Origin: Ochromonas danica | Taxonomy: Eukaryota > Sar > Chrysophyceae > Chromulinales > Chromulinaceae | NCBI GenBank assembly: GCA_015146655.1 | Contig: VKHL01000129.1 | Location: 1-64,000 of the forward strand | DNA: 64,000 bases | Reading direction: 5' to 3' | Shown here: one piece after another, positions 33,571 to 43,521 of the stretch | Position numbering within the stretch: position 1 is the stretch's first letter | Layout: each line of letters starts with the position of its first letter | Made by a program: the position numbers and the translations under genes | Notes under the pieces: model-generated | Seen by the model: the letters and a program-made list of their open reading frames with translations, nothing else | What the model was told of the DNA's origin: nothing | Databases searched by the model: none

Positions 33571-36165
33571 CTATATATCATACGATCTGATTATCGCTTT
33601 TTCAGACACTTTTTCGTAGGTCTTCTGGAAGGTTTCAATTGAAAATGGTTTTCCCATAAAAGCATCTACACCAGCACTGAGTGCATCTTGCATTGTTTCG
33701 TGATCTGAATTTGCAGAGACGCCAATGATTATCTGATGTGTTGAATCAGCAGTTGGTTGGTCTGACAAAGTGTTTTCTGAGGCTTCGATATGGCGCAGAC
33801 GACGGGTTGCCTCCAAACCGTCCATTACAGGCATCTGTAAATCCATCAGCACCACATCGTAAGGTTCATTGCTATTGGACTCACGTTTATCCATGATCTT
33901 CTGCAGAGCAATAGCTCCATTCTCAGCTGTTGTGATACGATGACCCAGTCTCCTTAACATCATCGAAATCATCTTCACGATTGCCGGAGAGTCATCTACT
34001 ATCAGGATATTCAATATTTTAGCAACGCTGCTTTTGGTTTGAGAACCCTCTTCTGTTTTCCCAACATCAGTTGGATCAGTTGATTGAGAGAAAGTCAACA
34101 ACGGATCCACGGCATCACCACTTGAAATAGTCCTCAAGTCCACAACCGACTCAGTATTTTCCTCAGAATCAACAGCTAAGCGAACATTCAGAAAACTCCC
34201 TCTAATGTTGCTTCCACGATTTGAGATGGCCTCTTTACGAGCAGATACCGCCGAGACACGATCAGGGCGATACGGCAAATAAAACCAAAATACGCTTCCT
34301 TGCTTCCCATCTCTGCGGCTGCGAACGCCATAATATCCACTCAAAGCTTCCACACGGCGAGCCAAGCTGTATAACCCTAATCCTGTGCCTCCCGCGAGAC
34401 GCTGAACTTGCTTGAAAGGGTTGAACAAGTTGTCCATCGCATCTTTTGACAATCCAATGCCATTGTCTTCGACTTCAACACAAAGATAAGAAGTACACAA
34501 AGGACCTGTAGTTTTCTCCACATCAGAGACAAAAGAAGACTTGGAAGTCCCTAGGGTCATTTTCTGGGAGGAGTCGTCGCGAACGGGTTTGAACATATTC
34601 TTTATTGATCCTTCGGCTTTTATTTGCTCATCTTCTTCGTCAAGAGTAGGATGAAGGTGATGATCCACGTCAAGAGGAACAACTTGCAAACCCGACTTCC
34701 GTCTTTTAAAAGGCGAAATACCCAAAGAAGCGTAAGTTCGTTGGAAGTAAGAAACATCCGGGGAATCAGATTCTGGACGAACCACAGTCAGCATCACCTT
34801 AACCTCTCCTCCCGTTGAGTACTTAACTGCATTGCTGAGCAAGCATAACACATTCTCTTGCAGCCATTGCTTATCAGTGATAATATGTGAGCAGATTTCT
34901 TGGGGTAGAGGATCCAAGGTGATGGGCACACGCTGCTGGATGTCTTTCATGCAGTTCAATGGTAACGACAAGGCTTCCATCAGATCGATAGTTTCTTGTC
35001 TGGGAACCAGCTTGAAGCCTTTGGATGCCTTAGTATAGTCAATGCAACGATTAATAGTCATCAACATGAATGAGTTGGTGTTGCGAATACTGTTCACACA
35101 ATTGAGCACAGAATGGATATCATCAATTAACTGCGCTGGAGTGATGCGGTTCTCTTTGACTCTGCGCTGACACTCCAATGCAATGTCAGCAATAATTTCG
35201 ATGCCACTCAAGAAAGAAGTTAAAGGCTGGTATGGAAGAAAACAGATTAATCCAGTAAGAGGAAGGGAACAGGCAAGAGTACTTACTGTTTTGAGGTCGT
35301 GAGCAACGTTTGCTATCATATGACGCATTTCTGTGGCATGAATCTGATCTGCGTTGTCATCTTTTTCCTTGACAATTTTCTGGAGAACCATGTTGATCAA
35401 ATTTTTGCATTTGTTGTAACGATAACTCTCAAAGATTATGACTAGACTAGGCACAATATAAATCGATGTGAATGTATAGTACAGCTCCGCATGAGCCAAG
35501 TAAACTGCTACAAACATAGCAATTATGGTAGCAAGCCAAAGACACAAAATAATTCGAACATTTATTTCTCTGAATATCCCAGAGAAGACGAAAGGAAACA
35601 AAAACAACGCCATGCATGTTTCAACAGGTAGTTTCGATTTAACCATTTGGTATAAACCCTTATGACCTCCGTCCCATGTTGCCAGCAAAATGAGGCGGAA
35701 GATGAAGAAGACTGTAGATCCGACAGCTGTGTAGATTCTCATCATAGGCACCAACCGTCGCCAGAGCTGCTGCTGGGAAGTGTTAGTCAGACGATCACCT
35801 AAACTCTGGTAGAAAAAAGATATCCACATTGATAAAAAGACAGTGAATAATCCCACCGCTGGGACGATGATCAACGGATGTCGCTCGAACATGAGCAGGT
35901 CATAGTAAGTTGGCACTTGGATGACTGTGAAGCAGATATAAGCGACTAGTAACGCACAAAGAGACTCGTCGTCTTCATTAAATTGCCAAAAGTCTTGGCG
36001 CAAGGATATATCAAGTTTTCTTTCTCGTAAAGCCGCGAAACGCCTTCCCCATAAGAAGTCACTGATGGAAAATTGATTATCCTGCTTTCGACTAGATAGA
36101 AACTGGAAATCCTGATGACTTCCAAAAGGGAGATAGAGACCATCTTTGCTACCACTACTATTCAT
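33571..36165 (-). CDS. Hybrid histidine kinase 2 (membrane sensor, kinase, receiver)
   Basis: Exons 36165-35287 and 35226-33571 give 844 residues. An in-frame ATG at 36459 would add 98 residues, but that part contains CT-rich simple sequence and looks like 5' UTR, so the ATG at 36165 (MNSSGSKDG) is preferred. Several hydrophobic segments lie before the H-box VAHDLKT|PL (His near 289). The intron of 60 bases falls inside the H-box and has no stop, so its retention would insert 20 residues. The ATPase domain has N-box NVLCLLSNAVKYS, intact G1 VEDNGIGLS and G2 GGTGLGLYS. The receiver (about 695-835) has ILIVDDSP, VVLMDLQMPVMDG and GKPF. It is a paralogue of the kinase at 19.5-22.6 kb but with an intact G1 box. 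Confidence 0.9.
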   Translation of the reverse strand: MNSSGSKDGLYLPFGSHQDFQFLSSRKQDNQFSISDFLWGRRFAALRERKLDISLRQDFWQFNEDDESLCALLVAYICFTVIQVPTYYDLLMFERHPLIIVPAVGLFTVFLSMWISFFYQSLGDRLTNTSQQQLWRRLVPMMRIYTAVGSTVFFIFRLILLATWDGGHKGLYQMVKSKLPVETCMALFLFPFVFSGIFREINVRIILCLWLATIIAMFVAVYLAHAELYYTFTSIYIVPSLVIIFESYRYNKCKNLINMVLQKIVKEKDDNADQIHATEMRHMIANVAHDLKTVSTLACSLPLTGLICFLPYQPLTSFLSGIEIIADIALECQRRVKENRITPAQLIDDIHSVLNCVNSIRNTNSFMLMTINRCIDYTKASKGFKLVPRQETIDLMEALSLPLNCMKDIQQRVPITLDPLPQEICSHIITDKQWLQENVLCLLSNAVKYSTGGEVKVMLTVVRPESDSPDVSYFQRTYASLGISPFKRRKSGLQVVPLDVDHHLHPTLDEEDEQIKAEGSIKNMFKPVRDDSSQKMTLGTSKSSFVSDVEKTTGPLCTSYLCVEVEDNGIGLSKDAMDNLFNPFKQVQRLAGGTGLGLYSLARRVEALSGYYGVRSRRDGKQGSVFWFYLPYRPDRVSAVSARKEAISNRGSNIRGSFLNVRLAVDSEENTESVVDLRTISSGDAVDPLLTFSQSTDPTDVGKTEEGSQTKSSVAKILNILIVDDSPAIVKMISMMLRRLGHRITTAENGAIALQKIMDKRESNSNEPYDVVLMDLQMPVMDGLEATRRLRHIEASENTLSDQPTADSTHQIIIGVSANSDHETMQDALSAGVDAFMGKPFSIETFQKTYEKVSEKAIIRSYDI

Positions 36166-37370
36166 ACCAGCAAGTCGATGAAATCGCGGCGATTTCTTTC
36201 TGCCCCAGTCCGTCCGCAGGTCTGGGAGGTCGAATGAGAGCGAGGAGGGTTTGGTTCGTTCGGCTTGAGAAACATTCCACGCTTCTTCTCTCTCTGCTCT
36301 CTGCTCTCTGCTCTCCCACCTCAGAACTTCGTACTTGAAAATCGAAATATTGGAGTTTTGATGTTTTGGGCTGACGACAGAACAGCAAACCCCAAATGAT
36401 GAAAATGACCCCGTCGCCGGGACAAGCGGGAGTTCTTGAGTTTCGTTCGGAGCTCTCAAAGAATTATTCCATGAAAGCTGTAATCTTCCTCACTAACCTC
36501 AACAGTGAGGCAGTGTCAGCAACATGCTATTGCATAGCGTTGTGGGGCTCTTTGAGCGGTCCTCGTCACCTCATGGAAGAAAGATGACAAGGAACGCACT
36601 GGATTATCACGATTCAGGCACAATCATGCTCAATAGGAAGGCTCTTAGGACAGATGATAAAATCCACATGAACAACGCATTCTAGCATTGAGGAGGAGAA
36701 GAGGAGCGACCGCCACGTGGTCCGTCTTGGGACGCGTTGTAAAAGGTCAGAGTATGGGAGGAGAGGAGAGTTTTCTTATTTTCACCGATGGAGTGAGTAT
36801 TGTCTACTTGCTTGTGCAGTTCGCTCGTATCCATTGACCCAAAGGCTTCCTTCCGCATCAGAGTGCTATAGGGAGGGTCGTTTTGACGCCTTAGTCAGTA
36901 AGAAGGGAGAAAGAGCAAACTCACTGATGATCTGTCAAAAGAGTATAAGCGAAGAGACGATGAGTATGCAAATGGATTGACATCGTAGATTATTCCAGAT
37001 TGAATGGGTGAATGCCAGTTTCCCTCTTTCTCTTTGGTCCATTCAAAGTTACCTCAAGCTCGGAAATTCAAGGAGTTTATCTTGGATCAAGCGGACGGAA
37101 ATCACGGAAAATGACGACTAGAACTTTACTATCGAGATCAACTACCATACCGTTCATGTTGACGAGACTTGGTTTAATTTGAGCGGATAGTAATTACATG
37201 ATCACGGTAGTAATGTTCTGGTAAGTGTTCCAACTTTTGTTATTAAGCCACTTAAAAACTGTTCTTTGGAGGAGAGTAACTTGTAAATTATCATGAATCG
37301 TCATCTTTATAAAAAGCATGCACCGCCAATTAATGATAAAACAGCAAACAAAGAAAAGGTTATATCCGAC
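36166..37370. other. Upstream region of histidine kinase 2, no other gene seen
   Basis: Contains the likely 5' UTR with CTCTCTGCT-type repeats at about 36285-36315 and an in-frame upstream ATG at 36459. Plus-strand frames at 36717-36980 and elsewhere show no family features. Confidence 0.45.
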
Positions 37371-37442
37371 AGCGCCCACCCGGATTTGAACCAGGGACCT
37401 AGTGAGCTGCAATCACTTGCTCTACCACTGAGCTATAAGCGC
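37371..37442 (-). tRNA. tRNA-Cys (anticodon GCA), copy 2
   Basis: Identical over all 72 bases to the copy at 33016-33087, including U discriminator and GCA anticodon. The identity also covers about 12 bases of 5' flank (ATCCAAACGCGC) and about 19 bases of 3' flank through the T-run, then stops. Same orientation, 4,355 bases apart, flanking histidine kinase 2. Confidence 0.95.
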
Positions 37443-37593
37443 GCGCGTTTGGATGATGCTTCTCATGATGGACAGACGGTATATAATTGTTGAATTGTTT
37501 CGATTCCCACTTCTTTGATTGGGACGATCATTACTTGTTGTCAAACTTTTATAACTCGAAACCTGAGCTTCCTCGATCTTTTGGTGAGCTGCT

Positions 37594-38945
37594 ATGTTCT
37601 TACGTAGCACACCACTGGGTTCCAATAGTTTAAATTCGGGTGGAATGGTCAACAAATCGTCCTTTTCAATAGTGGGTGGCGATGGTGTGGCGGACAAGGA
37701 GAAGGAAGTGAACAGTGGCTTGATAGCTAACTTGAAGCACTGCGTGGGCTTCTTGAAAAGTCGCCCTGGGAGCAGCCATCGCCTCTGGCAGCTGCTTCTC
37801 GCTCTGTCTGTCTTCGGCTGTGTGGCCTATCTGCTCCTGGTGAGCACAGTCATCGCCTCGGATGCAGACAGCCGCCTGACTTATCATAGTCGGAGTGATT
37901 CCGATAAAGCACAAGTCACTGTTGTCATGAACACCTTTAAACGACATGATATGATGATTGGTTCGTGATTCCTTCCCCCTCACCCTTGAGCTGGGATTGT
38001 TTGACTTGTTTTTCTTGAATAGATGCGATAGACTACTACGCTAAATGTCAGGTTGTCAAGTATATCTATATTATCTGGAGTGAGAAAGAAGCTGTCCCGA
38101 GTGAAGTGCTGGCCAAGTACAAGGACTATCTCAGTCCGCAGGTTAGTGTGTTAGTTTTAGTATAGAGTGTGTGTTATATTGGTGTGTTAGTTAGTGTTTG
38201 TGTGTTAGCGGACTCATTCCCACCCTTGAAGATCTTTCCCAAAATGCTTTCCATGTTTCTTACCAACTATTTCGTTTTCTATTTTCAGGTGATTTTTAAT
38301 GTTCAAACGGAAGATAGTTTAAACAATCGATTCAAACCCCTTCCCGCTCCTCATAGCGATGCTATCTTCTCAGTCGATGATGATATGCGAGTGCCTTGCT
38401 CTGAGCTTCAAGTAGCCTATGAAGTATGGAAACAGAGTCCCTACACCTTGGTTGGTTTTGTGCCGCGTATTCACCTGCGCAATCGACAGAGTCGTCTACT
38501 CGAATATCGATGCTGGTGGACGACCTGGTGGCATGGCGCTTACAGCATGATCCTGACCAAGGCTGCACTGTTACATCACAAGTATTTCCATGACTATTTC
38601 AATATTCTTCCTTCGACTGTACATAAATATATCGACGAAAGGAGAAACTGTGAGGACATTGCCATGCAGTTTTTGGTTTCCAACATAACGGGGCTATCTC
38701 CTATTTATGTGAAAGGACACATGCAGGATAAAGGAGCGTTGAATGGCATTAGCACTTCACATAATGTTGTGAAAGCTGGTCATATGCAGCAACGAGACCA
38801 ATGTCTGAACGATCTCATCACTTTCTTTGGAAGAAACCCTTTAAAAATGTCCCATTTTTTTGTTGATGCGGCAAGCGATGGGTGGACCAATCAGCCTTCC
38901 ACATGGTTTGAATACATCAGTTCTGATTTGTGGAAATGGTCGTAG
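37594..38945 (+). CDS. GT64 exostosin-like glycosyltransferase
   Basis: Exons 37594-37960, 38023-38141 and 38289-38945 give 380 residues. A type II membrane anchor lies near 68-90 (LWQLLLALSVFGCVAYLLLV). The catalytic domain starts at VTVVMNTFKRHD, includes IYIIWSE and the metal-binding triple Asp in FSVDDDM at 192-194, then WWTTWWHGAYSMILTKAALL and CEDIAMQFLVSN. This is the GT64 (EXTL2/C-terminal exostosin) layout. Animal members transfer GlcNAc/GalNAc in heparan sulphate synthesis; algae have GT64 genes without heparan sulphate, so the acceptor here is unknown. Confidence 0.85.
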
Positions 38946-39163
38946 ACTGACTCGTAGCGGAAGCTGGCATTACGCTAACAATCGGTAGTTTAAATGGTGG
39001 TAGATTGAAGAAGTTTTAACTGGTAAAACATGTCACCTTCTTTTACTCAATGTCTAATCCCAACACAGCTCTACGAGTAAATGTCGGATAGCCTACTACC
39101 TATCTACCTTGACCCACTGCTTGGGACCAGACCAGCCAAAACGGCAAGCACGAAGGAGGCTAT

Positions 39164-39982
39164 TTATTTCTTAGGGGTATACTTGTTATCATAGGTTATC
39201 TTGCGGGTCTTCAAGATGGACCATCTGAATCTCTTGTAGAATCCAGTCAAAGCAAGCACAGCAGCGAGAGCCAACATGAACTGAACACCACTCTTCTTTC
39301 TCTCATCATGCTCAGGCTCAGCAACCCAGGCAAGGAAAGTAGCCACGTCCTTAGCCATCTGCAACTCAGTAGCAGGGGTGCCATCCTCATAGTCGACCTG
39401 TCCATCAGACAATTGCTTGGCCATGGCAATAGCTCCGCCGGGGAAGTAAGGGTTGTAGTGCAGACCAGGAAGCATGGTCTTGCCAGCAGGAGGCTCAGTA
39501 TAACCAAGCATGAGGGCAACGATGTAATCAATACCATCATGGCGGGCCTTGACCATCAAGCTCAAGTCAGGAGGGTAGGCACCGCTGTTGGCGTTACGAG
39601 CCTCTTCTTCATTTCTGTAAGGGCCAGGGAGCTTATCAGAGAGCTTACCGGGGCGCTCGTACATATCGCCAGTATCATTAGGGCCATCCACAATGTCGTA
39701 ACTCTCAGCGATCTTTTTCAATTCTTCCTCAGTGTGAGTGATACCGACGAGAGAACGGAAAGCCACCTTCTTCAAGCTGTGGCAAGTGGCACAAACCTGA
39801 CGGTAAACCTGAAAGCCACGACGAACACTAGCATAATCGTACGAAGCAAGAGGACCATGATGGGACCATCCATAATCGGGAGCAGGGACGTGATCTTCAC
39901 CCGAGCAGGCAGCCTTCTGAAGAAAAATTCCGCCGGCAGCCACTGGAACGACTGCACGTGAGATAGCTAATCTTGCAAACAT
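39164..39982 (-). CDS. CYC1: Cytochrome c1, complex III
   Basis: Single exon, 272 residues. The heme c site is CATCH at 64-68, with [13 protein letters not shown] context, so the normal two-cysteine attachment is kept; the axial Met is probably M187 in [25 protein letters not shown] and [10 protein letters not shown] are strongly conserved c1 motifs. A C-terminal membrane helix (about 237-255) anchors it in the inner mitochondrial membrane, and the positively charged tail follows. The short N-terminal presequence ([14 protein letters not shown]) fits mitochondrial import. It passes electrons from the Rieske protein to cytochrome c. Confidence 0.97.
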   Translation of the reverse strand: MFARLAISRAVVPVAAGGIFLQKAACSGEDHVPAPDYGWSHHGPLASYDYASVRRGFQVYRQVCATCHSLKKVAFRSLVGITHTEEELKKIAESYDIVDGPNDTGDMYERPGKLSDKLPGPYRNEEEARNANSGAYPPDLSLMVKARHDGIDYIVALMLGYTEPPAGKTMLPGLHYNPYFPGGAIAMAKQLSDGQVDYEDGTPATELQMAKDVATFLAWVAEPEHDERKKSGVQFMLALAAVLALTGFYKRFRWSILKTRKITYDNKYTPKK

Positions 39983-40351
39983 CTTTATTTAATATAACCT
40001 AGAAAACTAGAAAAAAATCTTTGCCCGGCGAGTGAAGGGAGGTGCTCTTCCTTTGCTTCGTGTCGCTCTATTTCGTGCAGTTGCTCAAAGCTGCGCTGCC
40101 GCCTCACCCACCCACACAGCGACACAGACAGAGAGCACAGAGAGCAAGGCGTGGCTGCGTGGGAGCTCCACCACCGCCCCCGCCACTCCACTCCGCCGCT
40201 TTGCAGTTGTGTTTGCAGTGGAAATCCGTATTTTGGGAAGTTTGCAAAACATCAACTTTTTGTCGCACAGGGGCACTCGCTATGGCATCGCAGACAGACA
40301 GGTGCTTTTGCGTTGACATCCATTGCGAGTTGTGATGGATACTTGAGAATA
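39983..40351. promoter_or_regulatory. Divergent promoter region of CYC1 and D27-like genes
   Basis: 369 bases between the CYC1 start and the preferred D27-like ATG. The plus frame is open from 40151, but that part is not expected in a signal-peptide protein and is read as 5' UTR. No defined element was recognised. Confidence 0.45.
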
Positions 40352-41821
40352 ATGATATCTACTGTAGTTCTTCTAGGTGTTTTTATTGCTAGCTTAGTAG
40401 GTCTTGGCCATGCGTGGAGGTATTCTAGTTGTAAAGCAAGACAATCTATTGTTTTGCAAGCACTTGAGGTGGATGGATTGGTGAAGGAGAAGAACTTCCT
40501 GGATGAGCAAGTTGCTTGCTCGAGTGAAGGAGGCACTTGGCAAGTATCCACTACTAGACCCTCTAGTAAAGGTAAAAATGAAGTGGAAGTGATTGAGAAA
40601 GAGTCCAACTTTGTTGATGAGCAGGCATTGTGCCAGAGCGAAGGCGGGGAATGGACTCTTCTAGACTCTCAGCCCTCCATACCCTTTCCATCCAAACCAG
40701 AGCGAGATCAAGAGAGCCTTCTGTCTGCTGTAGTTAGGAGATCTAGTCGTACCTTGGCATTGGCCAGGCAATGGGCTGGACAGCGTGCTCAAGTTGACAG
40801 TTTGGTGCGCATTTGCGACGCCATTGAAGACAATCAGCGCCTGCACAGAGAAGACTCTTATGAAGTCTTTAACACCTTCTTATTAAAGCTTCGCAGACAA
40901 GAGATGCTAGCTGAACTGCTCAAGAAGAATCGTTCAGACTACCTCGTCGTGGCGAACTTCTTGGGCAGTCGAATCCCTCGCAATGAATTGCCAAACGTTC
41001 AGAATGTTCTTTATCCTGACACTAAAGTAGCTTCCTCGAGGCAATTAGAAGGATTAGGAGAAACAGAACTGATTGATGACTGCCCTTTGCCTGCCAAACA
41101 GTTCAGAGAATCCCCATTGGATCGCTTCTTATTGCGACTCTTTCGCAGCTTTGTGCAGGAGGAAATAAGTTACGTCTCTCCAAAAGAAGGCATTCTTGGT
41201 CTCTTAGAGGAAGGAAGATATTACAAGTTGAGTGCTGAGGGTCGCGTGGAAGAGCATCAGCAAGCTATGGTGCGTCGGGTATTGGCTCGACTTCTCACCC
41301 CTTTCCTGCCTCCTTTTTATCGTTTATTCATGGCGGGGATTATGCCAAGCGAAGAGCGAGGTGATCCACGTTGGTTAGTCAGCGGAAGTCAACGTCTAGT
41401 CGGACTGTTGCCCGTAGAGGATTGGAAAGAGAAGGTTCGACCTGGTCAGCAGGTGGGTCCATGGTTCTATGCACCCTTTCTAACCTCTGCCATCACTCCC
41501 CTCTTCATGAACTTCTTGCTGGGTCCGGCACATGTCAATCGACGTAAAGATGGTCGACTGGGAGGCATGCTCGTGGAGAAGTGCAAGTTTCTGCAAGAGT
41601 CCAATTGCAAAGGTCTCTGCCTGCATCAATGCAAACTTCCTGCCCAGCAGTTCTTTCAGAATACTCTTGGCGTTGCCTTGACTGTGACTCCTAACTTCGA
41701 TACACAGGAATGTCAATGGAGTTGGGGAGAAGAACCACTTCCTTATCGTCAAGATCCTGACTTCCCCAAGGGATGTATTCGTGGGTGTGAGACCCGCAAA
41801 GTCGTTATTGAGGACTATTGA
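40352..41821 (+). CDS. D27-like carotenoid isomerase (DUF4033), plastid-targeted
   Basis: Single exon, 489 residues from the ATG at 40352. The C-terminal part carries the DWARF27 signature: GMLVEKCKFLQESNCKG, CLHQCKLPAQQFF and VTPNFDTQECQWSWG, with the cysteines thought to bind metal. D27 isomerises all-trans to 9-cis beta-carotene in plastids; several D27-like subfamilies exist, so substrate and product are not certain. The N-terminus is a signal peptide (MISTVVLLGVFIASLVGLGHA) followed directly by W and a basic/hydroxylated stretch, a pattern like the heterokont bipartite plastid signal. An in-frame upstream ATG at 40151 would bury this signal and is rejected. Two imperfect copies of DEQ-x-x-C-SEGG-x-W occur near 70-135 of the frame, a small internal repeat. 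Confidence 0.85.
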   Translation: MISTVVLLGVFIASLVGLGHAWRYSSCKARQSIVLQALEVDGLVKEKNFLDEQVACSSEGGTWQVSTTRPSSKGKNEVEVIEKESNFVDEQALCQSEGGEWTLLDSQPSIPFPSKPERDQESLLSAVVRRSSRTLALARQWAGQRAQVDSLVRICDAIEDNQRLHREDSYEVFNTFLLKLRRQEMLAELLKKNRSDYLVVANFLGSRIPRNELPNVQNVLYPDTKVASSRQLEGLGETELIDDCPLPAKQFRESPLDRFLLRLFRSFVQEEISYVSPKEGILGLLEEGRYYKLSAEGRVEEHQQAMVRRVLARLLTPFLPPFYRLFMAGIMPSEERGDPRWLVSGSQRLVGLLPVEDWKEKVRPGQQVGPWFYAPFLTSAITPLFMNFLLGPAHVNRRKDGRLGGMLVEKCKFLQESNCKGLCLHQCKLPAQQFFQNTLGVALTVTPNFDTQECQWSWGEEPLPYRQDPDFPKGCIRGCETRKVVIEDY

Positions 41822-42070
41822 TGTGTTCTCTGTTGATTAGCGCATGAGACTACTGTAAAGTGAAGTAATTAGTTGTTCATGTAGATAGTGCCTGTTTCGT
41901 TGTCAAGGATGATAACACTGTGAAACAGTATAGGGAAAGACGAGTTATAACTCGTAAAATATGATTTTACCGCTCTCATGAGGCAAAAGAGGGAAATACC
42001 GCTTTTTACCATGTTTTACCTTTTTTCATCAGTTTTGCTTTTTACCATGTCAGATGTTTCATATCAAGAT

Positions 42071-43095
42071 ATGAAGTCGATTAACCAGCTCAGCTGCTGT
42101 TATCTGCTGATTTTCCTGCTCTTATTGTCAACCTATGACACAGTTGCTTGGAGGAATCATCCCTGTGGCTATGGTTCTTTCCTTTGCAAAGAAGGAAGCA
42201 ACGCCATCATCTCCAAGAGGATGCAGACCATGACTATGTCAGCAATGGATGACGCCTCCTCTGCTCTGTCCGCACTCGAAGAGAAGGTCTTCCATCGACT
42301 GAACGAAGCGTTCAAGCTCAAGTCCACTGACTTCTCTCACTATCAAGGAGTGAGCACCTGGCAGGCCACCAGCGCAGATGATGGCCTGGCCTGCACAGGC
42401 AAGACAGACTGGCTGGAAGAGAAGCTGGGCTCCAAGCTCACAGGCATAGCTCGCTATTCGATCACCAAGAAAGACCACGTAGTCTATCATTTCGATGGAT
42501 GGCTTGGGCCCAGTCGCATCGTTCCTCATCTCCTTCTCTCCTTTGGATATGACGGACAGAGAGGCTATTTCGTGGAGACTGATCATCTACCTCGTGGTCC
42601 AACTCCATTGGGTAGTGATCCTTCCTATCTTGAAGCATTTTACTCTCCTTCTATCCAAGCAGAACTCTATGATAACCAGTTGGTTCTAGGCAAGATGGCC
42701 AACCCATCGCAATCCTTCGCCTTGCGACTATTGCGTTCACCACTTTATCTGCACATCGAAGAACTCTCTTTTGAGAACCTCGAGCGACTAGTAGAAAGAA
42801 GAATTGCTCTTTGGATCGATTGGGCGATGCAGGGCCAACCATTGGATAGTCGACTGCGTGGAGGGTATAACGCCAGGTTAGTCCTCCCCATTTCCTGCAC
42901 TTGTTCGATACAAGACTCATCACGATCATCATACTTCCGTTGCTTAATAGAGACGATAAGATCAGGCAATACTTCTTTGCGAGTCGTCTCCATCTGTATG
43001 GTGAATCTTACCGCCTAGAGGATGAGATTGTGCGACGACTCGCAGCAGCCAGCACGGGACCAATCTCTGAAGCTTATGTTGGTGGATTCTCTTGA
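42071..43095 (+). CDS. Red chlorophyll catabolite reductase-like protein, plastid-targeted
   Basis: Exons 42071-42876 and 42951-43095 give 316 residues. DGWLGPSRIVPHLLLSFG, YFVETDHLPRGP, DPSYLEAFYSPSIQ and LRLLRSPLYLHIEEL follow the order of RCCR proteins (substrate-handling strand, ER/D residues in the tetrapyrrole pocket, PSYL-FY helix). RCCR reduces red chlorophyll catabolite during chlorophyll breakdown; family members in algae may act on other linear tetrapyrroles. The preferred start gives a signal peptide (MKSINQLSCCYLLIFLLLLS...TVA) followed by WRNHPCG, again an A|W step. The frame is open to an ATG at 41978, which would add a further hydrophobic stretch. It lies just downstream of the D27-like gene, same strand. 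Confidence 0.65.
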
Positions 43096-43521
43096 GTCAA
43101 TAGGCTTTCATGTGCTCGCTAACTGACTAAAGTATTCATATCGAATATGATATGATATAATCATTGCCACTACCACTCTCTTCTCCATCTAAGATGTACA
43201 GTAGTAATACTGTAGCAATCAAAAAAGAACTGGGGAGAGGAAGAAGTTACGCGATCTTCAATTAATAAAACAAGACGCTATTAGATGATGCTAATAGACG
43301 AGGATATAATATATAAGAATGAACGGTTGCAAAGCATATGACGCTATTATACTCTTACGTAAAATGGTAATTTAAAGGATAGAGTACAGCGTAGTATAGT
43401 ATAGTATATATAGAGTACTCAACACAATGATGTGGTTCAACAACGATGAGAAATTACACGCTCTTCCTCATGATTCAAAGACAAGACAAAATGACGAACA
43501 GGATGGACGACATATATAGGA
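43096..43521. other. Intergenic AT-rich region with GTATA repeats
   Basis: Short tandem AGTAT/ATATAG repeats at about 43389-43412; otherwise 3' flanks of two convergent genes. Confidence 0.45.

Noticed and set aside
36166-36459. 98-residue upstream extension of histidine kinase 2
   Set aside because: Contains CT-rich simple repeats and no counterpart in the paralogue; the ATG at 36165 is preferred, though not proven.
40151-40351. In-frame N-terminal extension of the D27-like protein
   Set aside because: It would bury a clear signal peptide and covers the divergent promoter of CYC1; read as 5' UTR.
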